Positions 45,954 through 55,713 of a stretch of DNA of 64,000 nt are shown piece after piece; position 1 is the stretch's first letter; each line of letters opens with the position of its first letter. The notes beneath the pieces are model-generated. The model ran no database searches. It saw only the letters and a program-made list of their open reading frames with translations, and was not told the origin of the DNA. The DNA comes from Tricholoma matsutake (Eukaryota > Basidiomycota > Agaricomycetes > Agaricales > Tricholomataceae). The translations under genes were made by a program, and so were the position numbers. The stretch covers positions 5,270,001 through 5,334,000 of the forward strand of contig AP026544.2 in NCBI GenBank assembly GCA_026075535.2, read 5' to 3'.

Positions 45954-48394
45954 TCAAGAGTCCAAGCTCTTTTTAGGGCTTGGACCATGCTCGTCACAAT
46001 CTTTGCTACTACTATGAGTAGCAGGTCGATCATTTGAGGAGCCTGATTCTTCTCTAGTGGCATACATTTTTGCTGTTGGTCTTTGTTGCCCATACTTTGG
46101 GCACTTAGGATCTGTGGAGTAATGAGGGCCTCCACAGTTGTAGCAAGTGGGAGCCTTGCTTTCACCAGACTTCTTGTCTGGTTTGTTTCCATTAGACCTG
46201 GAAGGTTTGCTTCCAGGGGAATGATGTCGTGTATCATGATGCTCCTTGTAATGGCAATCTTGATTGCCATAGCTTCGGTGGTCTCTGTCCGGATATTTTG
46301 AACTGGACAGTTTAGAGTTATCATGATAGTTTTTATCATGTTTATCGTAACGTTCTTGCGACCATCCATTAGATCTTTCAGGAGAAGGATCCTTTGTTTT
46401 GGGAGCTTTAGTCAAAGAGGATGTCTTTGACTTCATGGATTCCATGATACACTTCTTTTCATTGAAGTGTTTTCTCATTTTTCCAATTTCCTCCGCCTGA
46501 CAGGTGTAGTGCAAAATATCTCCCACTGAGCTAGTCTCAGCGGAGCATCCTTTGCCCAGTACAAAGGATATGATGTTGTTGGGCAACCCAGTCACCAACT
46601 GGGTCTTGAAGGTGAAAGGATCTGGTGGCTGGATCATTCTGGTCACATAGCGCTCCAGTCTGTGGTAGTAACCCATAACACCTTCTTTGGCATTATAATC
46701 GACGTGCCAAAATTTGTCAGTCGTGTCATGGGTTGCATTCTCATGCACGAACCGGTAGTATAGGCCAGTTATGACCTCCTTGAAAGTCCAGGCAGCTCAT
46801 TGATGGTATGCACCATCAACACTGTCCTCAAACCAAGTCAAGGCGGTGTTCTCAAGGAACATCGCCATATACTCAATACGGTCTGAGTCCAGATCTGGAC
46901 CACATACTTTGTTCACCTTCAGCCAACAAAGGAGGGCATTCAGCCATCGTTCAAAGCCTTTGGTGTCTGGTAATCCACTGTACTTAGGCAGATTTGGGAC
47001 ATGCAGACCGTTCTTACCACTAGTGGTAGGAACTTCAGTCAAGACAGAGACTTTGCTGTCGATCTGTCTGTAGATCTTCATATGAATGTCCCTCAAGTAT
47101 TTTAAGGGTTGAAGGGAACCTTTTCTTCGATAGGAATCAGGATGGGAAGATACAGAATATCTAGACGAGGATCGACTAGATGAATGCTATGCCCAGCTAC
47201 CTCATCTGTGGTGAGATGAGGTCTTATTAGCAATCTCTTCCTCACTTGGGGAAGAGTGTTTGCTGTTTTTGTTACTCGAGGTGCTATACAACAAGTCAGT
47301 ACTACTTTCATCTCCATTGTCACAAGAACTGTTGCCATCTGGTGGCCTGTTCTTGCCTGCGTGACTCTGCACAGGATTTTTGGACCCTCCTGGTGGGGCT
47401 TTCTCTCACTTATCATGGCAAGAGTTCTTGCTGTTCTTATCCCAAGGATTACATTACCATCCTTGTCAAAACAAATCCCTTGATCAGGAATCGATGTGTG
47501 TTGTCCATCCTGGATATCGCCATTGCATATCCTCTGGAGGACTAACTTATTGTTGTCAATGTAATGTACCTTCTTTTTGGAAGGTACCTCAACCGGTGTT
47601 ACTGGTGTGGTTGGACATGGGTTAACACATTCCTGGGAAGGGGACAGTTGCTGCTCCACACATTCGGCTGTACAAGGAGTAGTAGGTCTGGATACAGACC
47701 TATGGGAACATTGTCTGGTGTAAGCAAACACCAGATCTTTAAGTTGGGTTTCCAACTTAACAGGTTTGAAGTCCCGGGCATCCCTGGCATGGCCAAGGAT
47801 ATCGGTAGTGAGCTGAGCGAAATGCCAAGCTCCAAACTCTTCATCCAACTCATCCTCTCTAGGTTTCTTGAGAGGTTTCTTCTCTTCATGCCAACGTAGT
47901 CTTTTGTGTTCGTCCATCGGCGTTGGTGGCACTGACGGGGCTAACCCTGGCCATTGGGCAGAGAGTAGTCTGGGTGTAGTATACTCCAGACATTGTTGGG
48001 GAAGATTGATATAATTACCGGGGGTGACCCGGTTATCCAGGGACTCTGGAGTTAGTTCATCCAGAGGTGAGAGTCCTTGTAACCCCAGATTAGGTCTGGG
48101 GGTTGACCGGGCGCTTCGTCAACTACTTTTCGATGAGTTAGATTTCTTTGAGTCGAGGTTGCTGTCATCCTTGACCATCACCCTGGCTGTGCGAAGTCCA
48201 AGCGCAGAGGAATTGATTGCTCTTGTAGTGGATATATGCGCTTTGAGGTTCACTGCCTGTATTGTAGGAGACAGCAAATTTCTTGAGGTGCCTGTATGCA
48301 CCTCAAGTGGTTGGGGTATGCTCAAATTTTGCGCGACCTGCAACAAAGCAGGTTTGGTCTTATTTCTGGTTCTTGCCCTGGCTGTTGAAGCCAT
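45954..48394 (-). pseudogene. Gypsy C Gag region
   Basis: Starts MASTARARTRNKTKP (48394). Capsid-like part at about 47090-46760 (VPNLPKYSGLPDTKGFERWL, MAMFLENTALTWFEDSV), then FVHENATHDTTDKFWHV and a Lys/His-rich linker. Zinc knuckle CYNCGGPHYSTDPKC is at about 46130. In-frame TGA at 48119 and 46797 and frame changes between 47932 and 47100 break it. The N-terminal part (47932-47340), with a conserved-looking VHYIDNNKLVLQRICNGD, lies ahead of the capsid. Confidence 0.75.
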
Positions 48395-48654
48395 GGCTGA
48401 TGGGGTTGATATTGGTCTTTAGCAGTAGGGAACAAAATTTTTTGGTCATAGCAGCGGGCGAAAAGCGATAAAAAGAAAATGTTGGTTCGAGTGCTGAGTG
48501 CTTGAGTTGGGTCCTAGTGACGGATTTGCTTCCATCGCTGATTGCATTGGGGAATTTTCACCCTTCACGGGAGAAGTTCAGGGTCGTGGTGATGATGATC
48601 GCTGATGGGGCGATGTTGAGCAAAACTCTATATGAGTTTTGGTGTTCAAAAAAG

Positions 48655-48843
48655 TGTAGTGAGTCAAGGGGGATCTCCTTATATCACACACCAAAAGAAC
48701 ATGAATAACATATATATTTCGTGTATTGGTAGTGGTAAAAAAGATTGTTTATGTAAATAGAAGGCTGGTCCCTCTATAGGGGCCAGCCAGGTCAACAGCA
48801 AGGAAATATATACAAACGCGGGGTCAAGCCCTGAGTCCCCACA
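48655..48843 (-). repeat. 5' LTR of gypsy C
   Basis: 189 bp, paired with 38640-38833 and followed by TGGGG. I could not assign a primer-binding site. Confidence 0.9.
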
Positions 48844-48848
48844 TGGGG

Positions 48849-50096
48849 TATGTGGATGGATGTGATATGTGCATGAGGGGGAAGAAATTTCCAGAGAAAC
48901 CTGCAGGGAAATTAATGCTGAACCCCATACTGAAAGCACCATGGCAAGATACATTTGTAGATTTTATCACCAGATTACCCAAAGCTCAAGGGTATGATGC
49001 AATATTTGTAGTATGCAACCACTTTACAAAGGAGGTCCATATTATTCCTACCACTACAGAAACCTCATCATTGGGCTTGGCACCCCTCTACCTAAATCAG
49101 GTATGGTGGTTACATGGATTACCTGATACCATTATCTCTGATTGTGGACCACAATTTGCTTCTGCATTTATGCAAGAATTAAACAACATATTGGAGATTC
49201 AAACTAAATTATCTATGGCATATCACCCACAAACAGATGGGCAGACAGAGATGAACCAGGAGTTGGAGCAGTACCTATGCATGTTTGTCAACTACTGACA
49301 AACTGACTGGCCCAAATGGCTGGCAATTGCTGAATTTTCCCACAATAACAAATTCCATTTGGCTACTCAGATGTCACCCTTCTTTGCTGATTATGGGTAT
49401 CATCCCCGCATGGGAATAGAACCCCAAAGAGAAATTGAGGTACAATTGGTAGAAGACTTTGTATCTAAGATGCAAAAGGTACAGGAAGAAGTGGAGGCAG
49501 CATTGATGAAAGCACATGATGATATGATGCGACACACAGATCATACTCAAGCTCCCACTCCAGAGTACAATGTTGGTGACTTGGTATGGCTAAGTACCAA
49601 GGACCTTAATATTCCACGACCTCCTTGGAAGCTCACAGAGAAACAAGTTGGCCCATACACGATCTCTAAAGTAATTTCGCCTAATGCAGTAGTGCTAAAA
49701 TTACCTTGATCATTCAAGATTGATCCCAAGATTAACATTTTCTGCCTATGCCCCTACTGCCCACCCACTATTTCTGGCCAACAAACCACTCCACAAGCTC
49801 CAATAACTATAGAAGGTGCTCCAGAGTATGTAGTCAAAGAAATTCTAGACTCCCATCTTCAAAATAAATTGGAATTCTTAATAAAGTGGAAGAACTGCAC
49901 TGATGAAAATAATTTGTGGGAACCCAAAGAGAATTGTAAGTGAGTGCATAACACAATCACCCAATTCTTTAAATGTAATCCAAATGCTCTGCATCACATT
50001 GCGAGAATAGTGTATGAGGGGATGAAATTCTGGCCTTACCAAAATTTCAAAGAGGGGACAGATACAATATTTTCTCACCTGGAAGTTGAGGCATAA
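48849..50096 (+). pseudogene. Family A copy 3 integrase and chromodomain
   Basis: Resumes the 38560-38639 fragment. Integrase zinc tail CDMCMRGKKF, core VDFITRLP, IISDCGPQFAS with the second catalytic Asp intact, then TEMNQELEQ. A chromodomain remnant EYVVKEILDSHLQ follows, ending TAA at 50094-50096. TGA at 49296, 49707 and 49941; at the last, copy 1 has CAA and copy 2 has CGA. Confidence 0.9.
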
Positions 50097-50225
50097 AAGA
50101 GGGGTAATGTTAGGAAACAGCCCCATTACCTAATAAAATTTCATTTTTATTTTATTATGTCAAATTATGCTACATTACACTAGCATGAGAATTTTATTTC
50201 ATGCATCAATATGAACGTGCATGTA

Positions 50226-51084
50226 CTATATCACCCAATTGGTCTGAAATCTCCCAGGGAGTCTGAAATTCAATTTCTACATTTTATCTGCTTGTGCAAT
50301 CCCCCCGGAGTTTTACGGGATCTAATTGACTAGTAGTAACAGATGTATGTATGATTTCACTAAGGAATACAAGCTGTGGAAGCAGTCAAGAAACAGTAGC
50401 CGGAGTGATCAAACAGTGATACAAATGAAAATGTCTTGTTCACCATGGCAAAAACCACTCCCAAAGCCCGAAAAAATTTGACAGGACACCTACACTATAC
50501 CAGACTACGGTAGCATGCTCTCTTCAAATCTCTGGGGGTGTTGTGTCCATGTTCGAGAGCAATGAAGGGACACTGTCAATTTTGTCACACTTTGTCATGG
50601 TAAAATTGAATGTCCACTGGCCGGCTCAATGGCAAGTGGCTCGAGATGCTGAGGCATGAGAAATCACAAGCAAATGTAAAGCGCGTACACTACACACTGT
50701 GTCTGGATGGACCTTGAATTTTGATGAGTTTTGTCACACTGTCTCTCCTCGCTCTTGAACATGGGCTCACCACCCTGGAGACTTGAAGAGAGTGTGTTAC
50801 CGTAGTTTGGTCTAGTGTAGGTGTCCTGTCAAATTTTTTCGGGCTTTGGGAGTGATTTTTGCCATGGTGAACAAGACATTTTCATTTGTATCACTGTTTG
50901 ATCACTCCGGCTACTGTTTCTCAACTGCTTCCACAGCTTGTATTTTTTAGTGAAATCATACATACATCTGTTACTACTAGTCAATTAGATCCCGTAAAAC
51001 TCTGGGGGGATTGCACAAGCAGATAAAATGTAGAAATTGAATTTCAGACTCCCTGGGAGATTCCAGACCAATTGGGCAATATAG
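50226..51084. mobile_element. 859-bp foldback / long-TIR MITE, TA duplication
   Basis: Inverted arms of about 345 bp (CTATATYRCCCAATTGGTCT at each end) leave a short centre. TA on both sides (50224-50225, 51085-51086) suggests a Tc1/mariner-type target. No transposase. Arm differences are few and mostly transitions. Confidence 0.75.
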
Positions 51085-51689
51085 TACATGCACGTCAGTA
51101 GCAACAACATACAATATATGCACAGTGAGACCCATGGATGTGGAAAATCATCCAGTAATTCAGCCACTGAGGTGAAGGAATTGAGTAGAGAGTCATCTGT
51201 TTTGGGTAGAATTTCCATCCTTTGTGGCCATTAAAAAAGAATAAAAATCATCTGATTTTCAGGGAAAAACATACCCTTAAAGTTGTGAAAATTCCCCCTC
51301 AGAATGGATGAGTTAAGAGGTTGAAAACACCTCAAAATTTGTCTGTATTCATACCCTGTTGAATTTATCCCTTGGGATGAATTCCATCTTCTAAATGGGG
51401 TAATTCATGCCATGAGACTCCCTCTGACTATGGGATCATTTTCATCCCATCAAGGGCAAAAAAAACCCTCTGTCCAGGTTAAATTTTTTTTGGAGTGGAT
51501 TATTCATCCACTTTGTTTAATTTCATTATCAGTTTCATACATTTAGTAGTGAATTTTCATTCAGCTACAGGCAGATGTTGGTCTCACAGGTTTTGTACAA
51601 CTCAATATATTGCATCTAAACTAGCTATGTATATTACAAAAAATAAGAAATGAAGATAAGAAAAATTACCTGGGCCCAAATGACTCTAG

Positions 51690-52470
51690 TCATCATTTGG
51701 GCCCACGAACAGTTGCTCAGGGGTGGGCAGTGTGTTGTTCCTGTTGTTGTTGTTGTCTTCATTGTTGTGGCCATGGTCTCATTGTCTGCATTCCCCATTG
51801 TTTGCTCCTTGTCCCAGTCATCCCCTTCGTCCCTGGCCAGTCCTGGCACCCATCATTCCTGTCGTCCCTGCTGTTGTCATCCTCATCGTCCTCACTGTCC
51901 CCATTGCCCTGGTCCTGGTCCTCCTTGGTGTTGTTGTCCTCGTGCCTGTCATCCCTGGTCCTGGTGTCATCTTGTCTTCTGGTTGTTGTTCCCATTGTCC
52001 CGTTCTTGGCGGTGGTTGTGCTCGTGGTCCTCGTGGTCCACTGTGGCCATTGTTGCAGTTTCGCCTTCCTCGTGGTTGTGGGTGCTTTCTCATCATCCCC
52101 ATTGTCAGTGCTGTCGCAGTTTGCATCGGCGTTGTCATTCTCGTCATCCTGGTCCTGTCTGCCATTGGTGTTGGGGCATTTGTCATTGGTGTCGCCTGGC
52201 CCTGTTCCCTTCATTCCATTGCCATTGTTGTCCTGAGTGGGTTGGGTTGTTGGTGGTGCATCTCATTATGCCATCCTGCCATTGTGGCAGTGGTGTTGCC
52301 TGTTTCGAGAGATGGCGGGGTGGTTAGTGGCAGATGGCAGCGTTGGGGGCGTTTCATGTGCTTACCTTGTAGGTACCCGGCTACCTGGGCCTCCTGGTAC
52401 CTCCCTGGGGTCTCTTAACCTCAACCAACCCCCCTCACATCCCATTTGGATGGGGAGGAGGGTGTAGGCA
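51690..52470. other. Low-complexity GTTGTT/CCTCGTC-type block
   Basis: Long overlapping ORFs on both strands reflect skewed composition (Cys/Pro/Val-rich on plus, Asp/Thr/Asn-rich on minus). No recognisable domain; I do not call a gene. It could be a degenerate minisatellite or captured sequence. Confidence 0.5.
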
Positions 52471-52951
52471 TGCACTGTGCATTGTTGTTGTAAAAGTAGT
52501 AGATAACCTAAAAATAACAGAAAAAAACTTGTTAGAACTTCAAAAACTACAAAAACAACAATAAAAATACTTAGTTTAAATGTCGATGGCTGTCAACATC
52601 CAAATCCACGTGTGACATGGCACTCTTGTGGCCATGTGGTTTGTTGTTGGTGTTTGCGGCTGTTGATGGTGGTGGGAGGCAGTTGGCAGTGGTGGGAGGC
52701 AGCAGGCTTGACTGTTGATGGTGTGGTAGGAGTGGAAGTGAGAGAGCATGTGAACATGTCAGACCTTGGTTGATATTGCATGTGAAGTTGAAGTCTCGGG
52801 TGTGCCAGGTATAGATATGACATGTGACTTTCTGCATGAGGGCAGGTTGAAATGACTTACCTTGCACAATGCATAGATGATGAAATTCAGCCTGCTGTGG
52901 TATAAAATAATGACTGAGCAACAAAAACATTCCATTTATTTGATGTTTGAG

Positions 52952-53308
52952 TATTAAAAGCACCCCTATAATTTATTCATTTTCAAGAAGAAATTTCATC
53001 CTACTCACTTATGAAAAAGTTGTAATAAAATATGTCTGACTTCCATCCATTTGAGGTTTGAAATCTACAGTATTAAAACCACCCCTATAATTCATTCATT
53101 TACAAGAAGAAATTTCATCCTACTCACTTATGAAAAAGTTGTAATAAAATATGTCTGACTTCCATCCATTTGAGGTTTGAAATCTACAGTATTAAAACCA
53201 CCCCTATAATTCATTCATTTACAAGAAGAAATTTCATCCTATTCACTTATGAAAAAGTTGTAATAAAATATGTCTGAATTCCATCCATTTAAGGTTTGAA
53301 ATCTACAG
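52952..53308 (+). repeat. 119-bp tandem repeat, three copies
   Basis: Unit starts TATTAAAA at 52952, 53071 and 53190, with a partial fourth at 53309. Copies 2 and 3 are nearly identical. Located near the right end of the CACTA-like unit. Confidence 0.9.
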
Positions 53309-53867
53309 TATGAAAATTCATCCCCAAGTTCATCCATTATATATCCATCCATTTACATTAGATATTTCCCATTTTCTTACTTGAACAGCTGAAATCCATA
53401 CCCTACCAGTCTCACAGTGTATGTAACCTAGTATATAAACTTGAATATATGCCTAAGGGGACCCCAGTTGTGTTTTCTTAGGTATTCCACCTATACTTGT
53501 GGTGCAAAACACCTTTCTCAACCAACTATTCTATTAATAACCCCTCACATCAATTTTTTCCATCACACACATGCATCTGGCTCCCTTCTTGTAGAGAGAA
53601 CCCACATGGTCTTAGCTAGCAGTAGTGGTGGGCAATCCTGTAAACAAAATGTAACATTATGTAAGCAGCTTTTGGTGATTTTGATGGCAAATATTGACGC
53701 ATCTTGAAGTATGTGTGCCTATCATCCTTGCTCCTGTCTGCACAGCTCAACAATTATATGAATGTTATGTACCTGATTATGTCAAAATACATACTGCAAC
53801 ATTAAATTATAACCTTGAAGAGCTCAGGAGACTCAGGCCAAGTCTGACATGCAACTGACATGGTAAC

Positions 53868-54652
53868 TTATTCCATCTTGACGTCGGTATCAATATCATC
53901 ACAATCCGGATTTGCCGCACTGCTTTCAATGATCATGTCATCTCTGCTGGCAACCGTGCCAATGCATTCTTCCATGGTGCGTCCACTCTCATTGAATCGA
54001 ATAATGGCAGCACACAATATCTCGAGCCTGGCAGCCTTGACTCCACACTTTGATTTCGCCAGAATATTCGAGCCATCTGGACCCCATTTTCGGTGCCAGT
54101 CAAGCTGATGATTGACCTCATTGACTGTGATGTTCTTGTCGCCAAGTTGTACTGGGTCTAGCCGGATCGCAAGATTTTCAGCAACTCCTCTTTGTCGTCC
54201 CACTTCTTCTTGACTCCATCACTCGCATATTTCTTCTCTGCCAGGGCTCTATCATATCCGACCTGTTTTTGCTGTCTACCTTGTTCCAGCTGGCTGGAGT
54301 CCAGTATGCATGCTTTGGATCGGATGAACTGGTGTTCTTCTGGTGCCAATCTCGACATATACTGTGCTGTACCATTTCACTTGTACATTGTCTTCCCATT
54401 GTAATATAACAGGGACATGTTTCCATCATCTCATGCTGCTTTGTGAAACCCACCTAGGGCCCCTTCATTGAAGTCATTTGTTGTCTCCATCCATGCAAGG
54501 CGATGCTCTGATGCAGATGCCATAGCAATTTTTCTGCCCTCGACAAACTCCATGCTGAAGCGCATCCAGGTCTCTAGAGCTCCCTCAAAGAATGCATGGA
54601 CTAAGTCATGCAGGTGCAGTAGTGTGGGTGCAAGTTGAAGCACCACGTACAT
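53868..54652 (-). pseudogene. Decayed gene of an unnamed fungal family, C-terminal part
   Basis: Minus frame reads FFEGALETWMRFSMEFVEG, then a Trp-rich ETTNDFNEGALGGF. TGA codons follow (54431; another near 54390), then MSRLAPEEHQF and a Lys/Glu-rich helix (EKKYASDGVKKKWDDKEELL). After a frameshift near 54175 it ends with ITVNEVNHQLDWHRKWG and an acidic tail at 53868. The pattern reminds me of a multicopy basidiomycete protein family of unknown function, but I cannot name it. Gypsy D is inserted just upstream (54683), removing the N-terminal part from view. Confidence 0.5.
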
Positions 54653-54682
54653 TGCGTGAGGAGCTTATGTAATATGCAATCA

Positions 54683-55232
54683 TGTTAAGTACTGAACTTG
54701 AAGGGGAAGTCGTCGGAATTCCGGTCGTACCTGGACAATTGAAGTTGACAGGCAGGAGCAGGATCCTGATGGGATTCTGAGGCGAGGGTTATTGGGACAG
54801 GTAGGACTTGGCTTCAGCTTGTAAGAAGCTGTGCCCTTCTCCTCATCAAGTGTCATAATTTCAGATGAGGTAATAAGAGGGGATTGGAGGTCCAGAGGTT
54901 TTCCATAGAGGATGAGTAAGTTTTGAGAAGACTTAAGAGAGACAGATGAGAATGAAGATAGAGTTGGATTAATTGGGTGACTTTGTTGATTTACAAACTG
55001 GCAATACAAAATGGAAGTAGCTAGCTTAAATACTAAGGTCGGAGTTTCTGAGGCTGTGGCTAATATGAAAACTGGCTTCCGAGGCAATTCCTGAAACTGT
55101 TTCACTTAATTGGAAATGAGGGAATTTTGCCTCTAGGCAGTGCTGCTGATAGGAGGTGGGCTGTGATGTAAGGCAGCTGGGAAGGGGGGCGGAAAACAAT
55201 TGGAAGTCTGGTCAGAAGAATCGGTCTTGACA
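54683..55232 (-). repeat. 3' LTR of gypsy D
   Basis: About 550 bp. Part (CAGCTTCTTACAAGCTGAAG, about 54810-54830 reversed) matches the gypsy E LTR at 59489-59508, showing the two elements are related although the LTR lengths differ (550 against 706 bp). Confidence 0.8.
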
Positions 55233-55285
55233 GTATTTTCCCCTTAGTGCCGAGCCTACGAGGCACGTGAAGGTTCAAATCCAAA

Positions 55286-55609
55286 TTGGGTATGTTGATT
55301 TTGATGTTGATGGGTTCTCAGGCTTTCTCTTCAACCACCACCACCTCTAACATGTCCTCGCATGCGGAGAAGATCGTGGCCCTCAGGGCCCAGCAAGAAA
55401 AGCTGATGGAGGAGCTCTGGCTCAAGGAAGAGGCGAGGGAGGCTGAGGAGCACAGGGTTGCTGAGGAGGCTGCAAAAGTGGAGGCGGCTAGGGTGGAGGC
55501 CCAGAAAAAGGCTGTAGAGGAGGAACAGAAGAAGACAAAGAGGGTGAAGAGGAGGAGGAGTTGGAGGTACAAGGGGAGCTGCCAGGACTCGCTGATGAAG
55601 CAGGGGTGA
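55286..55609 (+). other. Antisense coiled-coil ORF in the 3' region of gypsy D
   Basis: 107 aa on the strand opposite to gypsy D, between its chromodomain and 3' LTR. From MSSHAEKIVALRAQQ it is a long charged helix (EKLMEELWLKEEAREAEEHR, then Ala/Glu-rich) ending in a basic stretch (KKTKRVKRRR). It may be a captured gene fragment or chance. No partner domain seen. Confidence 0.45.
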
Positions 55610-55713
55610 GGGAGTAGGGGAGGAGTAGGAAATGGGTGGGGAATCCGGAGTTTTTTTCTTTTAAATTTTCTAATAATAATTTTTTGAGGATCTTGTTTGA
55701 AAAATGAAGGGTG

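Larger units (their letters stand above)
38900..48400. other. Field of perfect stem-loops across gypsy C
   Basis: Examples of perfect arms (left/right): 39205-39212/39217-39224; 39595-39602/39608-39615; 40146-40153/40159-40166; 40533-40541/40546-40554; 41791-41800/41809-41818 (10 bp); 41866-41874/41883-41891 (9); 42301-42309/42316-42324 (9); 42926-42934/42937-42945 (9, 2-nt loop); 43560-43570/43581-43591 (11); 43837-43847/43857-43867 (11); 44168-44178/44180-44190 (11); 45532-45540/45544-45552 (9); 46251-46259/46262-46270 (9); 46410-46418/46424-46432 (9); 47739-47747/47752-47760 (9); 48282-48291/48298-48307 (10). Many more with 6-8 bp lie between. They sit in gag, pol and the extra ORFs alike. 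Confidence 0.85.
38640..48843 (-). mobile_element. Ty3/gypsy chromovirus C, 10.2 kb, hairpin-rich
   Basis: Short LTRs (194 and 189 bp; TGTAGTGAG...CCACA) flanked by TGGGG (38635-38639, 48844-48848). On the minus strand: gag with zinc knuckle, protease, RT, RNase H, integrase, chromodomain, then about 2.6 kb of extra coding-like sequence before a polypurine tract (TAAGGGGGAGGG) and the 3' LTR. Perfect short inverted repeats occur throughout. It is inserted in family A copy 3. Confidence 0.93.
51121..53419. mobile_element. 2.3-kb CACTA-like non-autonomous unit
   Basis: Ends CACAGTGAGAC and, reversed, CACTGTGAGAC, flanked by TATG (51117-51120, 53420-53423). The target copies join to restore the family A LTR (ATATATGTAAC). 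CACTA assignment rests only on the CAC-type TIR and short duplication. It holds a low-complexity block and a 119-bp tandem repeat; no transposase is seen. Confidence 0.55.
18703..53646 (+). mobile_element. Family A copy 3, oldest remnant, host of the large nest
   Basis: Scattered pieces of family A appear in collinear order: 18703-18731 (integrase region), 38560-38639, 48844-50096 (integrase to chromodomain), then a 3' LTR in three pieces (50108-50225, 51087-51120, 53420 to about 53646). Everything between is younger insertion. The 5' half of the element was not found, and sequence left of 17101 is only doubtfully related. It is more diverged from copies 1 and 2 than they are from each other. 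Confidence 0.8.
50108..53646 (+). repeat. 3' LTR of family A copy 3, split by two insertions
   Basis: Pieces 50108-50225, 51087-51120 and 53420 to about 53646 align in order with the 402-bp LTR. The end is diverged (CCTGTAAACA against CCCTAACA), so 53646 is approximate. Confidence 0.8.

Noticed and set aside
51650..52418. ORFs of 225-231 aa on plus and 151 aa on minus
   Set aside because: Three overlapping frames and the opposite strand are all open because of skewed composition; no domain is visible.
54680..55105. 141-aa minus ORF starting MKQFQELPRKP
   Set aside because: It lies wholly inside the gypsy D LTR and has no conserved features.
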